DNA of 64,000 nucleotides from Bradyrhizobiaceae bacterium PARB1. Its GTDB lineage: Bacteria; Pseudomonadota; Alphaproteobacteria; Rhizobiales; Xanthobacteraceae. The stretch lies in the NCBI GenBank assembly GCA_002256345.1, contig NKIY01000004.1:265876-329875 (forward strand). The letters are read 5' to 3'. A program made the position numbers and the translations under genes. Each line of letters begins with the position of its first letter. Within the stretch, counting starts at the first letter, position 1. Shown piece by piece: positions 8,666-17,811 of the stretch. The notes beneath the pieces are model-generated. The model did not search any database. It was not told where the DNA came from and saw only the letters and a program-made list of their open reading frames with translations.

Positions 8666-9023
8666 CGTTTCCCCGGTTTCCGCGAGCGGGACTGTAGAGG
8701 CCGCGGAATGGTCCAAGTCAACCTTGCGGAACGATTGGATCGGCGCGATCTCGCCATGTGCTGTGGATGCCCGACCGACTCTATGACCTCCCCGTCGAAA
8801 TCGGGTCTGCTGACGCTCCTTTTGCTCACGGACGGCATAGGTCATGATTTAAAGCTGTGGGGGCGCCACCAGAGCGACGGCTGCCGACGAGGGATAGGTG
8901 GGCGCGCGCAGATCGTCCGACTGATCGTGCTTGTCGCCGTCATCCGCGATGATCGAGGGGCCGCAGCTTCCTGGAGCGCTGCCGGCGGCGAAATTCGTCT
9001 ATGTCGCGGGAGGTCGATCGGAG
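8666..9023. other. Intergenic region with no supported gene
   Basis: Several frames are open on both strands, as expected in high-GC DNA, but none shows a recognisable protein or a good start. The promoter of the phosphoribosyltransferase gene should lie in the left part. I see no clear repeat or RNA structure. Confidence 0.4.
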
Positions 9024-9362
9024 TCAGTCGTCTTCGCGGGACGCGGACGCGACCGGTAGCCGCCCCGGAAAGCCGGCGATCTGCCCGTCTCTCCGGCCGA
9101 AGATATTACCGGCTTCTGGACATGAATTCAGACAACCGCAGAGGATTTCAGCCTCGGTCCGCATGAGCGGATGTTCGTCGCCGAGGGATATTTCGAGCGC
9201 GAGGCCGGTGCTGTCGTCGACGACACTCCAACCGCGAGGTCCTTGCACGACGCGGAAACGCTTCGATGCCGCACGGGGCCCATCGCCGGAGCGCGCCGTC
9301 ACGACGCGCGTCCGGGAAATGAAGATCGCCACGGCGCCGTCATCGACCCTTGGGCCCGCCAT
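9024..9362 (-). CDS. Possible small protein downstream of the secreted peptide
   Basis: 112 residues if started at ATG 9362, overlapping the upstream secreted-peptide gene by about 20 nt; GTG 9332 would avoid the overlap. The segment ASKRFRVVQGPRGWSVVDD followed by EISLGDEHPLM resembles compact beta-rich small proteins, and CGCLNSC is a Cys cluster. No family recognised. Position suggests co-transcription from the SigF-type promoter at 9639-9664. Opposite-strand frames are also open, so coding status is uncertain. Confidence 0.4.
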   Translation of the reverse strand: MAGPRVDDGAVAIFISRTRVVTARSGDGPRAASKRFRVVQGPRGWSVVDDSTGLALEISLGDEHPLMRTEAEILCGCLNSCPEAGNIFGRRDGQIAGFPGRLPVASASREDD

Positions 9363-9585
9363 TGTATGTCCAAGCTCCTGCGCGAGCCTTGGGTGCGCTG
9401 CCGTCGGACCGGCCATCGTAGGCGAAGGACTGCAGCGGGCTGGCGGAGCCGACCGCCTGGCTCTGCTGCCGAATTTCACCCGGCCAGTAACTCTTGTCCG
9501 TGATCGTGGAACCTGCATTGGCCGCAGCGGAAAACGAAACGGCGGAGGCCAGGACGGCCGAAACGAGCAACTTCTTGCGTGACAT
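9340..9585 (-). CDS. Small secreted protein, probable target of the local ECF sigma factor
   Basis: 81 residues with a clear Sec signal peptide (MSRKKLLVSAVLASAVSFSA, cleavage probably at ANA). The mature part of about 57 residues is Gly/Ser/Tyr-rich and has no Cys or transmembrane helix. A SigF-type promoter (GTAACC-N16-CGAA) lies 54-79 nt upstream on the same strand. Function unknown; a periplasmic stress peptide is a reasonable guess. Confidence 0.7.
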   Translation of the reverse strand: MSRKKLLVSAVLASAVSFSAAANAGSTITDKSYWPGEIRQQSQAVGSASPLQSFAYDGRSDGSAPKARAGAWTYNGGPKGR

Positions 9586-9638
9586 GTTCGAACTCCATTC
9601 GTTGAAGAAAGCGGGTTCATCGCGCTTTCACAGATGAG

Positions 9639-9664
9639 TTCGCAGGCTGAAGACGAACGGTTAC
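9639..9664 (-). promoter_or_regulatory. SigF-type ECF promoter for the secreted peptide
   Basis: Read on the minus strand: GTAACC (-35), exactly 16 nt, then CGAA (-10). This equals the element reported for Caulobacter SigF and matches the copy upstream of the local sigma gene. Confidence 0.75.
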
Positions 9665-9693
9665 AGGCTCGCGCATCCGTGATCCCGATCCAC

Positions 9694-10335
9694 TCACCAC
9701 CTCAGCAGGCGCGGACCGAGTACGGCACCGGCAAGCGTGCACAACAGGATCGTCCCGCCGTACCAGACCGTCACGAAGGGGAGGGAGTCGTCCATGCAGT
9801 GCAGCGCGTAGGCCATCGCGCTCACGCCGCCGGCGAACAGACCAGCCGCCGCGCCGGCGAGCCTGAGATCCGTCGGTGCTCCCTTTCTCACGGCCCATAT
9901 CGTCGCGGCGAAGGGGATGACGGCGATGATCGGTATCGACAGTAGGCACTCCAGCCATTGATCCCCGACGATCATCGCCTCCCAGTGGGACGGGGGCGCG
10001 AGAGACAGGTTCACCAGGCCGATGCCCAAGACGACGACGAACGGGACGACGACCAGCACCGGTCTCGTCCTCCGCTCTCCCCCGGGGCGCGCGAGCTTCG
10101 TGAGGTAAAGAAATCCGAGCGCGACGATCGTGACCGTGAACGAAAGCTTGAGGACGAGTAAGCCTATGGCTCGAAGGTCTGTGAAATTAGGGCGGAAGCC
10201 GAGGACCGCGGCGACGCCAGCCACGGCCGCGGCGACACCGATCATCGCGGCGGTGCCGATCGTCCGCGAGTGTGATCCGCGGTCGATGCGGACATCTCCC
10301 GTGCTCAGCAGGTCGAGAAGTTCGTCCGTCTTCAC
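9694..10335 (-). CDS. nrsF: NrsF-like (DUF1109) anti-sigma factor
   Basis: 213 residues from GTG 10335, overlapping the sigma-factor stop (GTGA). About six transmembrane helices follow a short cytosolic N-terminus (residues 1-25, MKTDELLDLLSTGDVRI). The size, topology and translational coupling to an ECF sigma gene match NrsF proteins, which hold SigF at the membrane until stress. In Caulobacter the NrsF-SigF pair responds to chromate and cadmium; residence beside metal-resistance genes fits this. Trp and Cys residues in loops may sense the signal (inference). Confidence 0.85.
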   Translation of the reverse strand: MKTDELLDLLSTGDVRIDRGSHSRTIGTAAMIGVAAAVAGVAAVLGFRPNFTDLRAIGLLVLKLSFTVTIVALGFLYLTKLARPGGERRTRPVLVVVPFVVVLGIGLVNLSLAPPSHWEAMIVGDQWLECLLSIPIIAVIPFAATIWAVRKGAPTDLRLAGAAAGLFAGGVSAMAYALHCMDDSLPFVTVWYGGTILLCTLAGAVLGPRLLRW

Positions 10336-10889
10336 GCGCGCGTCTCCTTCGCGATCAGGGCGGCCAGGCGCTTCAGGCCGCGGTGGATATTGATCTTCAC
10401 CAACGGCTCCGAGATGCCGCACCGTTCGGCGGCCTCGGAGACGCTGCGGCCGTCGAGTTTCACCGCGACGATCGAGCAGCGCATCTTTTCGGGCAGCAGT
10501 CCCAAGATCTGCCCCAGATCCAGGCTGCTCTCGACCGCCGACGGATCGTCGCCGGCCGTCACGTTCTCCGCGGCGTCGATCGGTAGGTTCTTGACGGATT
10601 TCCTGGTCCGCCGCAGGTAGTCGATGAGCTTGAAGCGCGCGATGGCTTGTACCCACGGCGTCAACGGTTCGTCGGGATCGTAGGTATGCCGCTTGAGGTG
10701 TATCGCCAGAACCGCCTCCTGAACGAGATCCTCAGCTTCGCTTGCCGAACGTCCGGCCCGGACGAGCTTGCTTCTATAGTACGCACGCAGGTGACCGCTC
10801 AGCCGACCGAGCAATACGCGATGCGCGGCTGCGTCGCCGTCCAGGCTCGCGAGCATGAGCTTCCTAAGTTCATTTTCAGTGGCGGTCAT
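10332..10889 (-). CDS. sigF: ECF RNA polymerase sigma factor, SigF type
   Basis: 185 residues. Region 2 spans about 25-95 (AEDLVQEAVLAIH, then PWVQAIARFKLIDYLRR) and region 4 about 130-178 (VSEAAERCGISEPLVKINIH). It is coupled to nrsF and preceded by its own GTAACC-N16-CGAA promoter, implying autoregulation. The second such promoter lies before the secreted-peptide gene, defining a small local regulon. Assignment as SigF rests on promoter type and the NrsF partner. Confidence 0.88.
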   Translation of the reverse strand: MTATENELRKLMLASLDGDAAAHRVLLGRLSGHLRAYYRSKLVRAGRSASEAEDLVQEAVLAIHLKRHTYDPDEPLTPWVQAIARFKLIDYLRRTRKSVKNLPIDAAENVTAGDDPSAVESSLDLGQILGLLPEKMRCSIVAVKLDGRSVSEAAERCGISEPLVKINIHRGLKRLAALIAKETRA

Positions 10890-10909
10890 GACGGGTCCAT
10901 TGCGATGAG

Positions 10910-10935
10910 TTCGCAGCGCTGACGTCCGCGGTTAC
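10910..10935 (-). promoter_or_regulatory. Autoregulatory SigF-type ECF promoter
   Basis: On the minus strand GTAACC, 16 nt, CGAA, ending 21 nt before the sigF ATG (10889). Hexamers and spacing are identical to the copy at 9639-9664. Confidence 0.78.
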
Positions 10936-10992
10936 ACGCGACCGCGAAAAAAGGCGGAAGCCAACGAAGACCGACGGTGAGCCCGCGAGGTC

Positions 10993-13900
10993 TCATTCGG
11001 CCGCCTGTGATCGGTCGGTCGGAACGGTCCGGCTGGCGTCGGGCGGCGCCTCCGAGACCTCAACTCCCGGCCGTCGAGGCAGCCGGAGACCCTTGACGAG
11101 GGCGTAGACGGCCGGAATCACAACGAGCGTCAGGATGGTCGACGAGATCATGCCGCCGATCATCGGCACCGCGATGCGCTGCATGACTTCCGATCCCGTC
11201 CCAGTGCTCCACAGGATCGGGATGAGGCCGGCCATGATGGCCACGACGGTCATCATCTTCGGACGGACCCGCTCGACCGCCCCCAGCATGATCGCTGCGT
11301 TGAGGTCGGACCGCGTGAACGGCTTGCCGTCCGCCGCCCGCGCGACCTGGATCTCCTTCATCGCGTGATCGAGATAGATCAGCATGATGACGCCGGTCTC
11401 CGCGGCGACGCCGGCCAGCGCGATGAAGCCGACGGCGACGGCGACCGAGAAGTTGAAACCCAGCCACCACATCAGCCAAAGCCCGCCGACGAGCGCGAAC
11501 GGGAGCGACAGCATCACGATCAGCGTCTCGGTCAGGCGCCGGAAGTTCAGGTAGAGCAGCAGGAAGATGATCAGCAACGTGACCGGCACGACGATCTTGA
11601 GACGTGCCGTCGCGCGCTCCAGATATTCGAACTGCCCGCTCCAGACCACGTAGTTGCCCGGCGGAAACTGCACGCTGGCGGCGACCGCCGCCTTGGCGTC
11701 GGCGACGTAGCCGCCGAGATCGCGATCCCGGATGTCGACGAAGATGTAGACGGCAAGTTGACCGTTCTCCGTCCGGATCGACGTCGGCCCCCGTGTAAGC
11801 TTGATCGCGGCGACTTCTCCCAGAGGCACGGTGCCCCCGCCAGGCAGCCCGACCAGGACGTCCCGGGCGATAGACTGGGGATCGCTGCGCAGATCGCGCG
11901 GATACCGCAGATTGACGCCGTAGCGTTCGCGGCCTTCCACGGTGGTGGTGATGGTTTCGCCGCCCAGAGCTGAGGACACAGTATCCTGAACGTCGCTGAT
12001 CATGAGGCCGTACCGCGCCAGCGCATCCCGGTCGGGAACGATGTCGAGGTAGTAGCCGCCGATGACGCGCTCCGCGTATGCGCTCGACGTACCTGGCACG
12101 GCCTTGACGACGGTCTCGATCCGACGGGCGAGTTTCTCCATCTCGACCAGATCCGTCCCCAGCACCTTGATGCCGATCGGCGTACGTATGCCGGTCGCCA
12201 GCATGTCGGTGCGTGCCTTGATGGGCATGGTCCAGGCGTTGGAGACGCCGGGGAACTGCAGCGCCTTGTCCATGTCGGCGATCAGGCCGTCGACGGTCAG
12301 ACCTGGCCGCCACTGCTCCTTGGGCTTCAGATTGACGATCGTCTCGAACATCTCGGTCGGCGCCGGATCGGTCGCGGTTTCGGCGCGTCCGGCCTTGCCG
12401 TAGACCGAGGCCACTTCGGGGAAGCTCTTGATGATCCGGTTCTGTGTCTGCAGGATCTCCGCCGCCTTGGTCACCGAGAGACCCGGCAGCGTGGTCGGCA
12501 TGTACATCAACGTCCCTTCGTTCAGACTCGGCATGAACTCCGTTCCGAGCTGCCGCGCCGGCCAAAGGCTGACCGCCAGCGCGGCGAGCGCGAGCAAGAT
12601 CGTCAGAATCTTGGCCTTCAGCACGCCGCGGATCAGCGGCCGGTAGACCCAGATCAGGAAACGGTTGATGGGATTCCGGTGCTCCGGAACGATCCGGCCT
12701 CGCACGAACAGCACCATCAGCGCCGGCACCAGCGTGATCGACAAGAGGGCGGCAGCCGCCATCGCGAAAGTCTTGGTGAACGCCAGCGGGCTGAACAGCC
12801 GGCCTTCCTGCGATTCCATCGTGAAGATCGGGAGGAACGAGACCGTGATGATCAGCAGGCTGAAAAACAACGCCGGGCCGACCTCGCTCGCGGCCTCGAT
12901 CAGGACTTCCAGCCGCGGCTTTTCGGGGGGAGCGCGTTCGAGGTGCTTGTGGGCGTTCTCGATCATGACGATGGCACCGTCGATCATCGCGCCGATCGCG
13001 ATGGCGATGCCGCCGAGGCTCATGATGTTGGATCCGATGCCGAACAGTTTCATGGCACCGAAAGCCATGAGGATTCCGACAGGAAGCATGACGATGGCGA
13101 CGAGCGCGCTGCGCACATGCAGCAGGAATACGATGCAGACCAGGGCGACGACGATGCTTTCCTCGGTCAGCGTCCGCTTCAACGTTTCGATCGCGCTATG
13201 GATGAGCTCGGAGCGGTCGTAGACCGGGATGATCTCGACGCCCTTGGGGAGCGCGGTCGCCATCTCGGCCAGGCGCCTCTTCACGTTGTCGATGACGTCG
13301 AGCGCGTTCTGCCCGAAGCGCTGCAGGGCGATGCCGCTGGCGACTTCGCCGTCTCCGTCGAGTTCCGTGATGCCGCGGCGCTCGTCCGGACCGAGCTCGA
13401 TCCGCGCGACGTCCTTCAGCAGCACCGGCGTGCCCTTGTCGACCTTGAGCACGATGTTCGACAGATCGGAAAGGCTCTTGACGTATCCTCTGCCCCGCAC
13501 CACGAATTCGAATTCCGAGAGCTCGACGGTGCGCCCGCCGACGTCCATGTTGCTGCCGCGGACCGCGTCCCGCACCTTCGCCAGCGGGATGTCGAGCGAC
13601 CGCAGCCGGTTCGGATCCACCACGATGTTGTACTGCTTGACGAAGCCGCCGACGCTGGCGACTTCGGCTACGCCCTCGGCCTTCGCAATGCCGTAGCGGA
13701 TCGTCCAGTCCTGGATCGACCGCAGGTCCGCCAACGACCGATCCTTCGACTGCAGCGCGTACTGGTAGACCCAGCCGACCCCGGTAGCGTCCGGACCCAA
13801 TGTCGGCGTGACGCCGGCCGGAAGCCTGCGCGCCGCGGCGTTGAGATATTCGAGCACGCGCGAGCGTGCCCAGTAGATATCGGTACCGTCCTCGAAGATG

Positions 13901-14184
13901 ATGTAGACGAACGACACGCCGAAGAAGGAGAAGCCGCGGACGACCTTCGATTTCGGCACCGTCAGCATGGCCGTCGTCAGGGGATAGGTCACCTGGTCCT
14001 CGATGACCTGGGGCGCCTGCCCCTTGTACTCGGTATAGACGATCACCTGGGTGTCGGAGAGGTCCGGTATCGCGTCCAAGGCCGAGTGCTTCAAGGCGTA
14101 TAGACCGCCCGCGACGACGAAGACCGTTCCGATCAGGATCAGCATCAGGTTGCGGGCCGACCAGTCGATGAGACGCGCGATCAT
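10993..14184 (-). CDS. cusA: CusA/SilA-type heavy-metal RND efflux pump
   Basis: 1063 residues, full length for an HME-RND inner-membrane pump. Near residue 400 it carries AIGAMIDGAIVMIENAHK, the HME4 (Cu+/Ag+) signature, unlike the DFGxxxDGA signature of Zn/Co/Cd CzcA pumps. Twelve transmembrane helices and two large periplasmic loops are evident. It overlaps cusB by 4 nt and ends the leftward copper gene run. It should export monovalent copper from periplasm/cytoplasm through the CusB-CusC conduit using proton motive force. Confidence 0.93.
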   Translation of the reverse strand: MIARLIDWSARNLMLILIGTVFVVAGGLYALKHSALDAIPDLSDTQVIVYTEYKGQAPQVIEDQVTYPLTTAMLTVPKSKVVRGFSFFGVSFVYIIFEDGTDIYWARSRVLEYLNAAARRLPAGVTPTLGPDATGVGWVYQYALQSKDRSLADLRSIQDWTIRYGIAKAEGVAEVASVGGFVKQYNIVVDPNRLRSLDIPLAKVRDAVRGSNMDVGGRTVELSEFEFVVRGRGYVKSLSDLSNIVLKVDKGTPVLLKDVARIELGPDERRGITELDGDGEVASGIALQRFGQNALDVIDNVKRRLAEMATALPKGVEIIPVYDRSELIHSAIETLKRTLTEESIVVALVCIVFLLHVRSALVAIVMLPVGILMAFGAMKLFGIGSNIMSLGGIAIAIGAMIDGAIVMIENAHKHLERAPPEKPRLEVLIEAASEVGPALFFSLLIITVSFLPIFTMESQEGRLFSPLAFTKTFAMAAAALLSITLVPALMVLFVRGRIVPEHRNPINRFLIWVYRPLIRGVLKAKILTILLALAALAVSLWPARQLGTEFMPSLNEGTLMYMPTTLPGLSVTKAAEILQTQNRIIKSFPEVASVYGKAGRAETATDPAPTEMFETIVNLKPKEQWRPGLTVDGLIADMDKALQFPGVSNAWTMPIKARTDMLATGIRTPIGIKVLGTDLVEMEKLARRIETVVKAVPGTSSAYAERVIGGYYLDIVPDRDALARYGLMISDVQDTVSSALGGETITTTVEGRERYGVNLRYPRDLRSDPQSIARDVLVGLPGGGTVPLGEVAAIKLTRGPTSIRTENGQLAVYIFVDIRDRDLGGYVADAKAAVAASVQFPPGNYVVWSGQFEYLERATARLKIVVPVTLLIIFLLLYLNFRRLTETLIVMLSLPFALVGGLWLMWWLGFNFSVAVAVGFIALAGVAAETGVIMLIYLDHAMKEIQVARAADGKPFTRSDLNAAIMLGAVERVRPKMMTVVAIMAGLIPILWSTGTGSEVMQRIAVPMIGGMISSTILTLVVIPAVYALVKGLRLPRRPGVEVSEAPPDASRTVPTDRSQAAE

Positions 14185-15611
14185 TGCGTTTTCTCTCCCG
14201 TATCGAGGCCTGAGAGTGCGGCCTTCAGGTTGCTTTCGGCGTCGATCAGGAAGTTCGCGGAAACGACGACCTTGTCGTGTTCGGCAAGCCCCTCCTTAAT
14301 CTCCACCCGGCCTTCTCCGCGGCGTCCGAGCCTGACTGCGCGCGGTTCGAACCGGCCTTCCCCCTTGTCCAGCAGCACCAATTGGCGCTCGCCGCTGTCG
14401 ATGACGGCGCTGCTCGACACGGTCACGACGGGCGCTTCCGTCCCAGTGGCGATCTCCACGTCGGCGTACATGTCCGGCCGCAGCACCTCGTCCGGATTGG
14501 GAAGTTCGATCCTGACCCGCGCGGTGCGCGTCTCGGGTCTCAGGTTCGGATAGATCACCGTCACCTTTCCGGCGAAGCGCCGGTCGGGATAGGCCCGGGG
14601 CCGCACGACGGCCTTCTGACCAACCTCCAGCAGTGCCAGATCCCGCTCCGAGACGTCGACCATCACCCACACCACACCGCGGTCGACGATCCGGAACAGG
14701 ATGTCGCCGGGTGCGGCCCGCATGCCGTTGACGGCGGTCCGGTCCACGATCTCGCCGTCCTGAGGCGCGGGCCAATTCAGATAGACGGGAATCTCCCGCG
14801 TGCGTTCGATGTCCGCGATGAAGGCGTCGGGCGCGCCGAGATTCTCGAGACGGCGGCGCGCGCCCTTCAGCGCCTGGCCGCCGATGCCGACGTCGCTCCG
14901 GGCGTTCAGCGCCGACAGATATTCGGCGGCGGCGCTCGACAGGTTCGGCCCGTAGATCCGCATCAGGGGCTGCCCCTTGCGGACATGCGAGCCGGTGGTG
15001 ACGTCCGCGACGGTGTCGATGAATCCTTCGAAGCGGAGCGACACGACCGACACGCGCCGCTCGTCCTGCTGCAGCGTCCCCGGCGCCCTGACCATCGTGT
15101 TGAGCGTGCGGAGCTCCGCCGTTTCCGTCCGCACGCCCGCCTTCTGAAGCTTGCCCGCGCTGACCTTCACCGAGGCGTCGTCGTCCTGCTCGCCGTCGTA
15201 GACCGGCAGGTAGTCCATCCCCATCGAGTCCTTCTTCGGGACCGGCGAGGTATCCGGAAGCCCCATAGGATTGCGGTAGAACTTGATGCGTCTGGGCTCG
15301 GCACCCTTCTCGGCCACGGGCTGCGGCGCCTCCTCGAAGCTCAGGTCCTCGCTGCTGCGTACGGGTAAGTATTCCTTGCCCGAAGCGGTCTTCGCCGGCG
15401 CCGGCGAGTATTTCGGTTTCCCGTCCGGGTCGCGGTAGTACACGACCGGTCCGGTCGGCGATGGGCGAGCGGGGCTCATGTCGGCGGCCGCAGGCAGCAC
15501 GGCCGACAGCCAGGCCGGCAGCGGATGGTTCAACCTACCGAACGCCAAGCCGGCGCCGCCGGCGGTCGTCGCCACGGCAGCGATCAGGATCAAGGTCGAC
15601 GAACGCTTCAT
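14181..15611 (-). CDS. cusB: CusB-type periplasmic adaptor with two metal-binding YYRDP/FYRNP motifs
   Basis: 476 residues. An N-terminal membrane anchor (about 5-25) is followed by two heavy-metal-binding-domain repeats at about 58-83 (YYRDPDGKPKYSPAP) and 111-138 (FYRNPMGLPDTSPVPKKDSM), then the barrel-sandwich/hairpin adaptor core. It links CusA to the outer-membrane channel and may hand over Cu+. It overlaps both neighbours. Duplication of the N-terminal metal motif is seen in some Cus/Sil adaptors. Confidence 0.92.
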   Translation of the reverse strand: MKRSSTLILIAAVATTAGGAGLAFGRLNHPLPAWLSAVLPAAADMSPARPSPTGPVVYYRDPDGKPKYSPAPAKTASGKEYLPVRSSEDLSFEEAPQPVAEKGAEPRRIKFYRNPMGLPDTSPVPKKDSMGMDYLPVYDGEQDDDASVKVSAGKLQKAGVRTETAELRTLNTMVRAPGTLQQDERRVSVVSLRFEGFIDTVADVTTGSHVRKGQPLMRIYGPNLSSAAAEYLSALNARSDVGIGGQALKGARRRLENLGAPDAFIADIERTREIPVYLNWPAPQDGEIVDRTAVNGMRAAPGDILFRIVDRGVVWVMVDVSERDLALLEVGQKAVVRPRAYPDRRFAGKVTVIYPNLRPETRTARVRIELPNPDEVLRPDMYADVEIATGTEAPVVTVSSSAVIDSGERQLVLLDKGEGRFEPRAVRLGRRGEGRVEIKEGLAEHDKVVVSANFLIDAESNLKAALSGLDTGEKTQ

Positions 15612-16852
15612 AGCGAACCTCCCGCGAGCCGCTCGAGCTCGGCATACTTCGATTGCAATTCGACCTTGAGCTTGAGCAGGTCGAGCTGGACGGCCCGGAA
15701 ACGGCGCTCCGAGTCGAAGAGCAGCGAGAGATCCGAGGAGCCGGCCTGGAAGCCGTTGCGGGCGTTCTCCACCGAGGAGCGCGCGGGCGGCAGTTGGCGG
15801 GACGCGTAGATCTGGACGACCTTGCGCAAAGCATCGACGCCGAACCAGGCGTCCGCGATCTGTCCGTCGATCCGCAGCCGAAGCGCCTCGTTTCGAGCCT
15901 GAGCGGCAGAGAGGCGTGCGCCGGCCGCGCGCTGTTCGGCGTCCTTCACGTCGTAGTGCAGCGGTAGCTTGACCCCCAGCGTGAACTCGCCAGTCGACTC
16001 CGCTGCCGGTCGTTGCACGTACTTCGCACCGACGTTGACGTCGGGATAGTAGTTCAGATCGGTCAGCGATTTGGCTTGGGCCGCCGCACTGCTCTGGGCC
16101 CCTGCGAGCGCCAACATCGGGTTCGCCGACCGCCCGAGCGTCTGAACCTGGGCAAGGCCGACCACCTTGAGCATCCGGAAGCCCGTCGGTGCCGCCAGAG
16201 GCGCCAGGGACGGTCGGCCGATCAACGCGTTCAGCCGCGCCGCGGCGGATTTCAGTTCGCCCTGCCGCCGGACGAGATCACCCTCGGCGGAGGCGGCCTC
16301 GATCTCGGCCTTGATGACGTCCTGCCGGTCAACCGATGTCGTGCCGTAGCGGGAGCGCAGCAGGCCGAGGATCTCGTCGTAGCGTCGCCTGATGTCGGTC
16401 GCGATGCCGATGGCTTCATAGGCGGCGTTGTATTCGCCGTGCGCGGCCACGACCTGCGCGACCAATTCGATCACGGTCGCGCGCCCCTGGAATTTCGCGG
16501 CATCCGCGTCCGAACGCGCGATGTCGCGTTCCAGGCCGTATTTTCCCCAAAGCTTGATCTCCTGATCGAAACCGACGCGGCGCTGACCGACGCCCTGCCG
16601 GTTGACGTCCCATGCTTCGAGGATGAGCGTCGGATCGGCTACGACGCCCATCGTTCCGATCCTGTGCACCGCCGCGTCGAAATCGAGCGACGCGGCGGCA
16701 ACCGTCGGATTGAGACGCCGGGCGAAAGCGACGACGCTTTCCACCGTGGCACCGAGCTCGTTCCGCTCGGCAGCGGCGGCGGGATACGACCACAGCAATG
16801 CTGTGGTCGCTCCTACAATCGCAAAACGCGCGATGGAGGCCGCCGCTGTCAC
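15608..16852 (-). CDS. cusC: CusC-like TolC-family outer-membrane efflux protein
   Basis: 414 residues with an N-terminal signal sequence (hydrophobic stretch ending YPAAAAE) and the repeated helical OEP organisation (NPTVAAASLDFDAAVHRIG; SDLSLLFDSERRFRAVQLD). It should form the outer-membrane duct of the CusCBA pump. It overlaps cusB and the FixH-like gene by 4 nt each, indicating tight co-translation. Confidence 0.9.
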   Translation of the reverse strand: MTAAASIARFAIVGATTALLWSYPAAAAERNELGATVESVVAFARRLNPTVAAASLDFDAAVHRIGTMGVVADPTLILEAWDVNRQGVGQRRVGFDQEIKLWGKYGLERDIARSDADAAKFQGRATVIELVAQVVAAHGEYNAAYEAIGIATDIRRRYDEILGLLRSRYGTTSVDRQDVIKAEIEAASAEGDLVRRQGELKSAAARLNALIGRPSLAPLAAPTGFRMLKVVGLAQVQTLGRSANPMLALAGAQSSAAAQAKSLTDLNYYPDVNVGAKYVQRPAAESTGEFTLGVKLPLHYDVKDAEQRAAGARLSAAQARNEALRLRIDGQIADAWFGVDALRKVVQIYASRQLPPARSSVENARNGFQAGSSDLSLLFDSERRFRAVQLDLLKLKVELQSKYAELERLAGGSL

Positions 16853-17253
16853 GGCGTCGCCTTCAGGACGAGCTTGTTCTCGACCGTTCCCGTCTCGCCC
16901 TGGACCTTGGCGCCAAGCGACAACTGCCAGCCGCCTTCCATCGTCACGGCGGCCTTGAACTTGTAGACTCCCGGCTCTGTGCTAGGCATCGCATCTATGG
17001 TGGTCTTCATCGACTCCATGCCGTCCGGAGCCATGTCCAGCCGCTTGGCGAAGATGACGGCGTCCGGGACCGGTTTGCCGTCCGGCTTGTGGACGAGGCG
17101 GACGGCGATGACCGCTTCGCCCTTCTTGACGGTCTTGTCGACGAGTTGGAATTCGTAGTCCTTGACGTCGGCGCGTGCTGTCGTGGCTCCGACGGCCAAG
17201 CCAAGGCAGACCGCCGCGGCCCGGAGGGCGCGCGTGGATTTGCAGCTCTTCAT
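16849..17253 (-). CDS. FixH/YtkA-like periplasmic protein in the cus operon
   Basis: 134 residues from ATG 17253, chosen for the AGGATC upstream and the following signal peptide (MKSCKSTRALRAAAVCLG). The mature part (DYEFQLVDKTVKKGEAVIAV, then GVYKFKAAVTMEGGW) has the beta-sandwich pattern of FixH/YtkA proteins. Small proteins of this type recur in copper operons and may bind copper or assist cupro-protein assembly; the exact role is unknown. Confidence 0.78.
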   Translation of the reverse strand: MKSCKSTRALRAAAVCLGLAVGATTARADVKDYEFQLVDKTVKKGEAVIAVRLVHKPDGKPVPDAVIFAKRLDMAPDGMESMKTTIDAMPSTEPGVYKFKAAVTMEGGWQLSLGAKVQGETGTVENKLVLKATP

Positions 17254-17353
17254 GATGAGATCCTCGATGTCCTGATGTACCGCGGATAGCGGCATGCATG
17301 TTCAACCGCACGGCCTTGGGCCGGAACGGCAGCAGACGGCGTTTTGACGCCGA

Positions 17354-17710
17354 TCAGGTCGAGGTTCGAGGAGGATGGTCCGGAGGGTCGCCGACGAGGC
17401 CGTCGGCCGCAAGGTCGTCGAACGCGAACGAGAGACGGCCGACCTGGAAGGATATCCGGATGCCGTTCGCCGCCGACAGATCCGCCTGTGCGACCGTCAG
17501 CATGCACAAGGCGAGCAACGGACAATCCTTGCAGCCGTCGCTCTTCTGCTCGTCGGGACAACACGGCATGTCTGCCGACATCGCGGACATGTCGACCGTC
17601 ACGGCGGAGGCCGCGCCTTTTGCGGTCGCCGGCGTCACCATCGGCGCGAACGCGAGCCCTGCGATCACGAAGACCGCGAGCAGACGACCGATGGTACGTC
17701 GAATATCCAT
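17354..17710 (-). CDS. Secreted Cys-rich small protein of copper cluster
   Basis: 118 residues with a signal peptide or anchor (MDIRRTIGRLLAVFVIAGLA). The mature part contains MPCCPDEQKSDGCKDCPLL and a nearby Cys (LALCML), giving six Cys in about 25 residues, then a PPDHPPR tail. Such proteins often accompany copper efflux genes. A metal-scavenging or sensing role is plausible but not established. Confidence 0.68.
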   Translation of the reverse strand: MDIRRTIGRLLAVFVIAGLAFAPMVTPATAKGAASAVTVDMSAMSADMPCCPDEQKSDGCKDCPLLALCMLTVAQADLSAANGIRISFQVGRLSFAFDDLAADGLVGDPPDHPPRTST

Positions 17711-17811
17711 GGCAGGACCATCACATGGGCGGCGGCTACAGGGAAGGGCCGTCGGTTCACGTCTTCGCCAGCGGCGCCAACGAAACGGCCGATCTGGTTA
17801 ACCGCGTCGGC

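Noticed and set aside
8666-9023. N-terminal extension of the phosphoribosyltransferase-like gene up to 8845
   Set aside because: The extension is Arg/Gln-rich with no fold pattern; ATG 8665 has a better upstream sequence.
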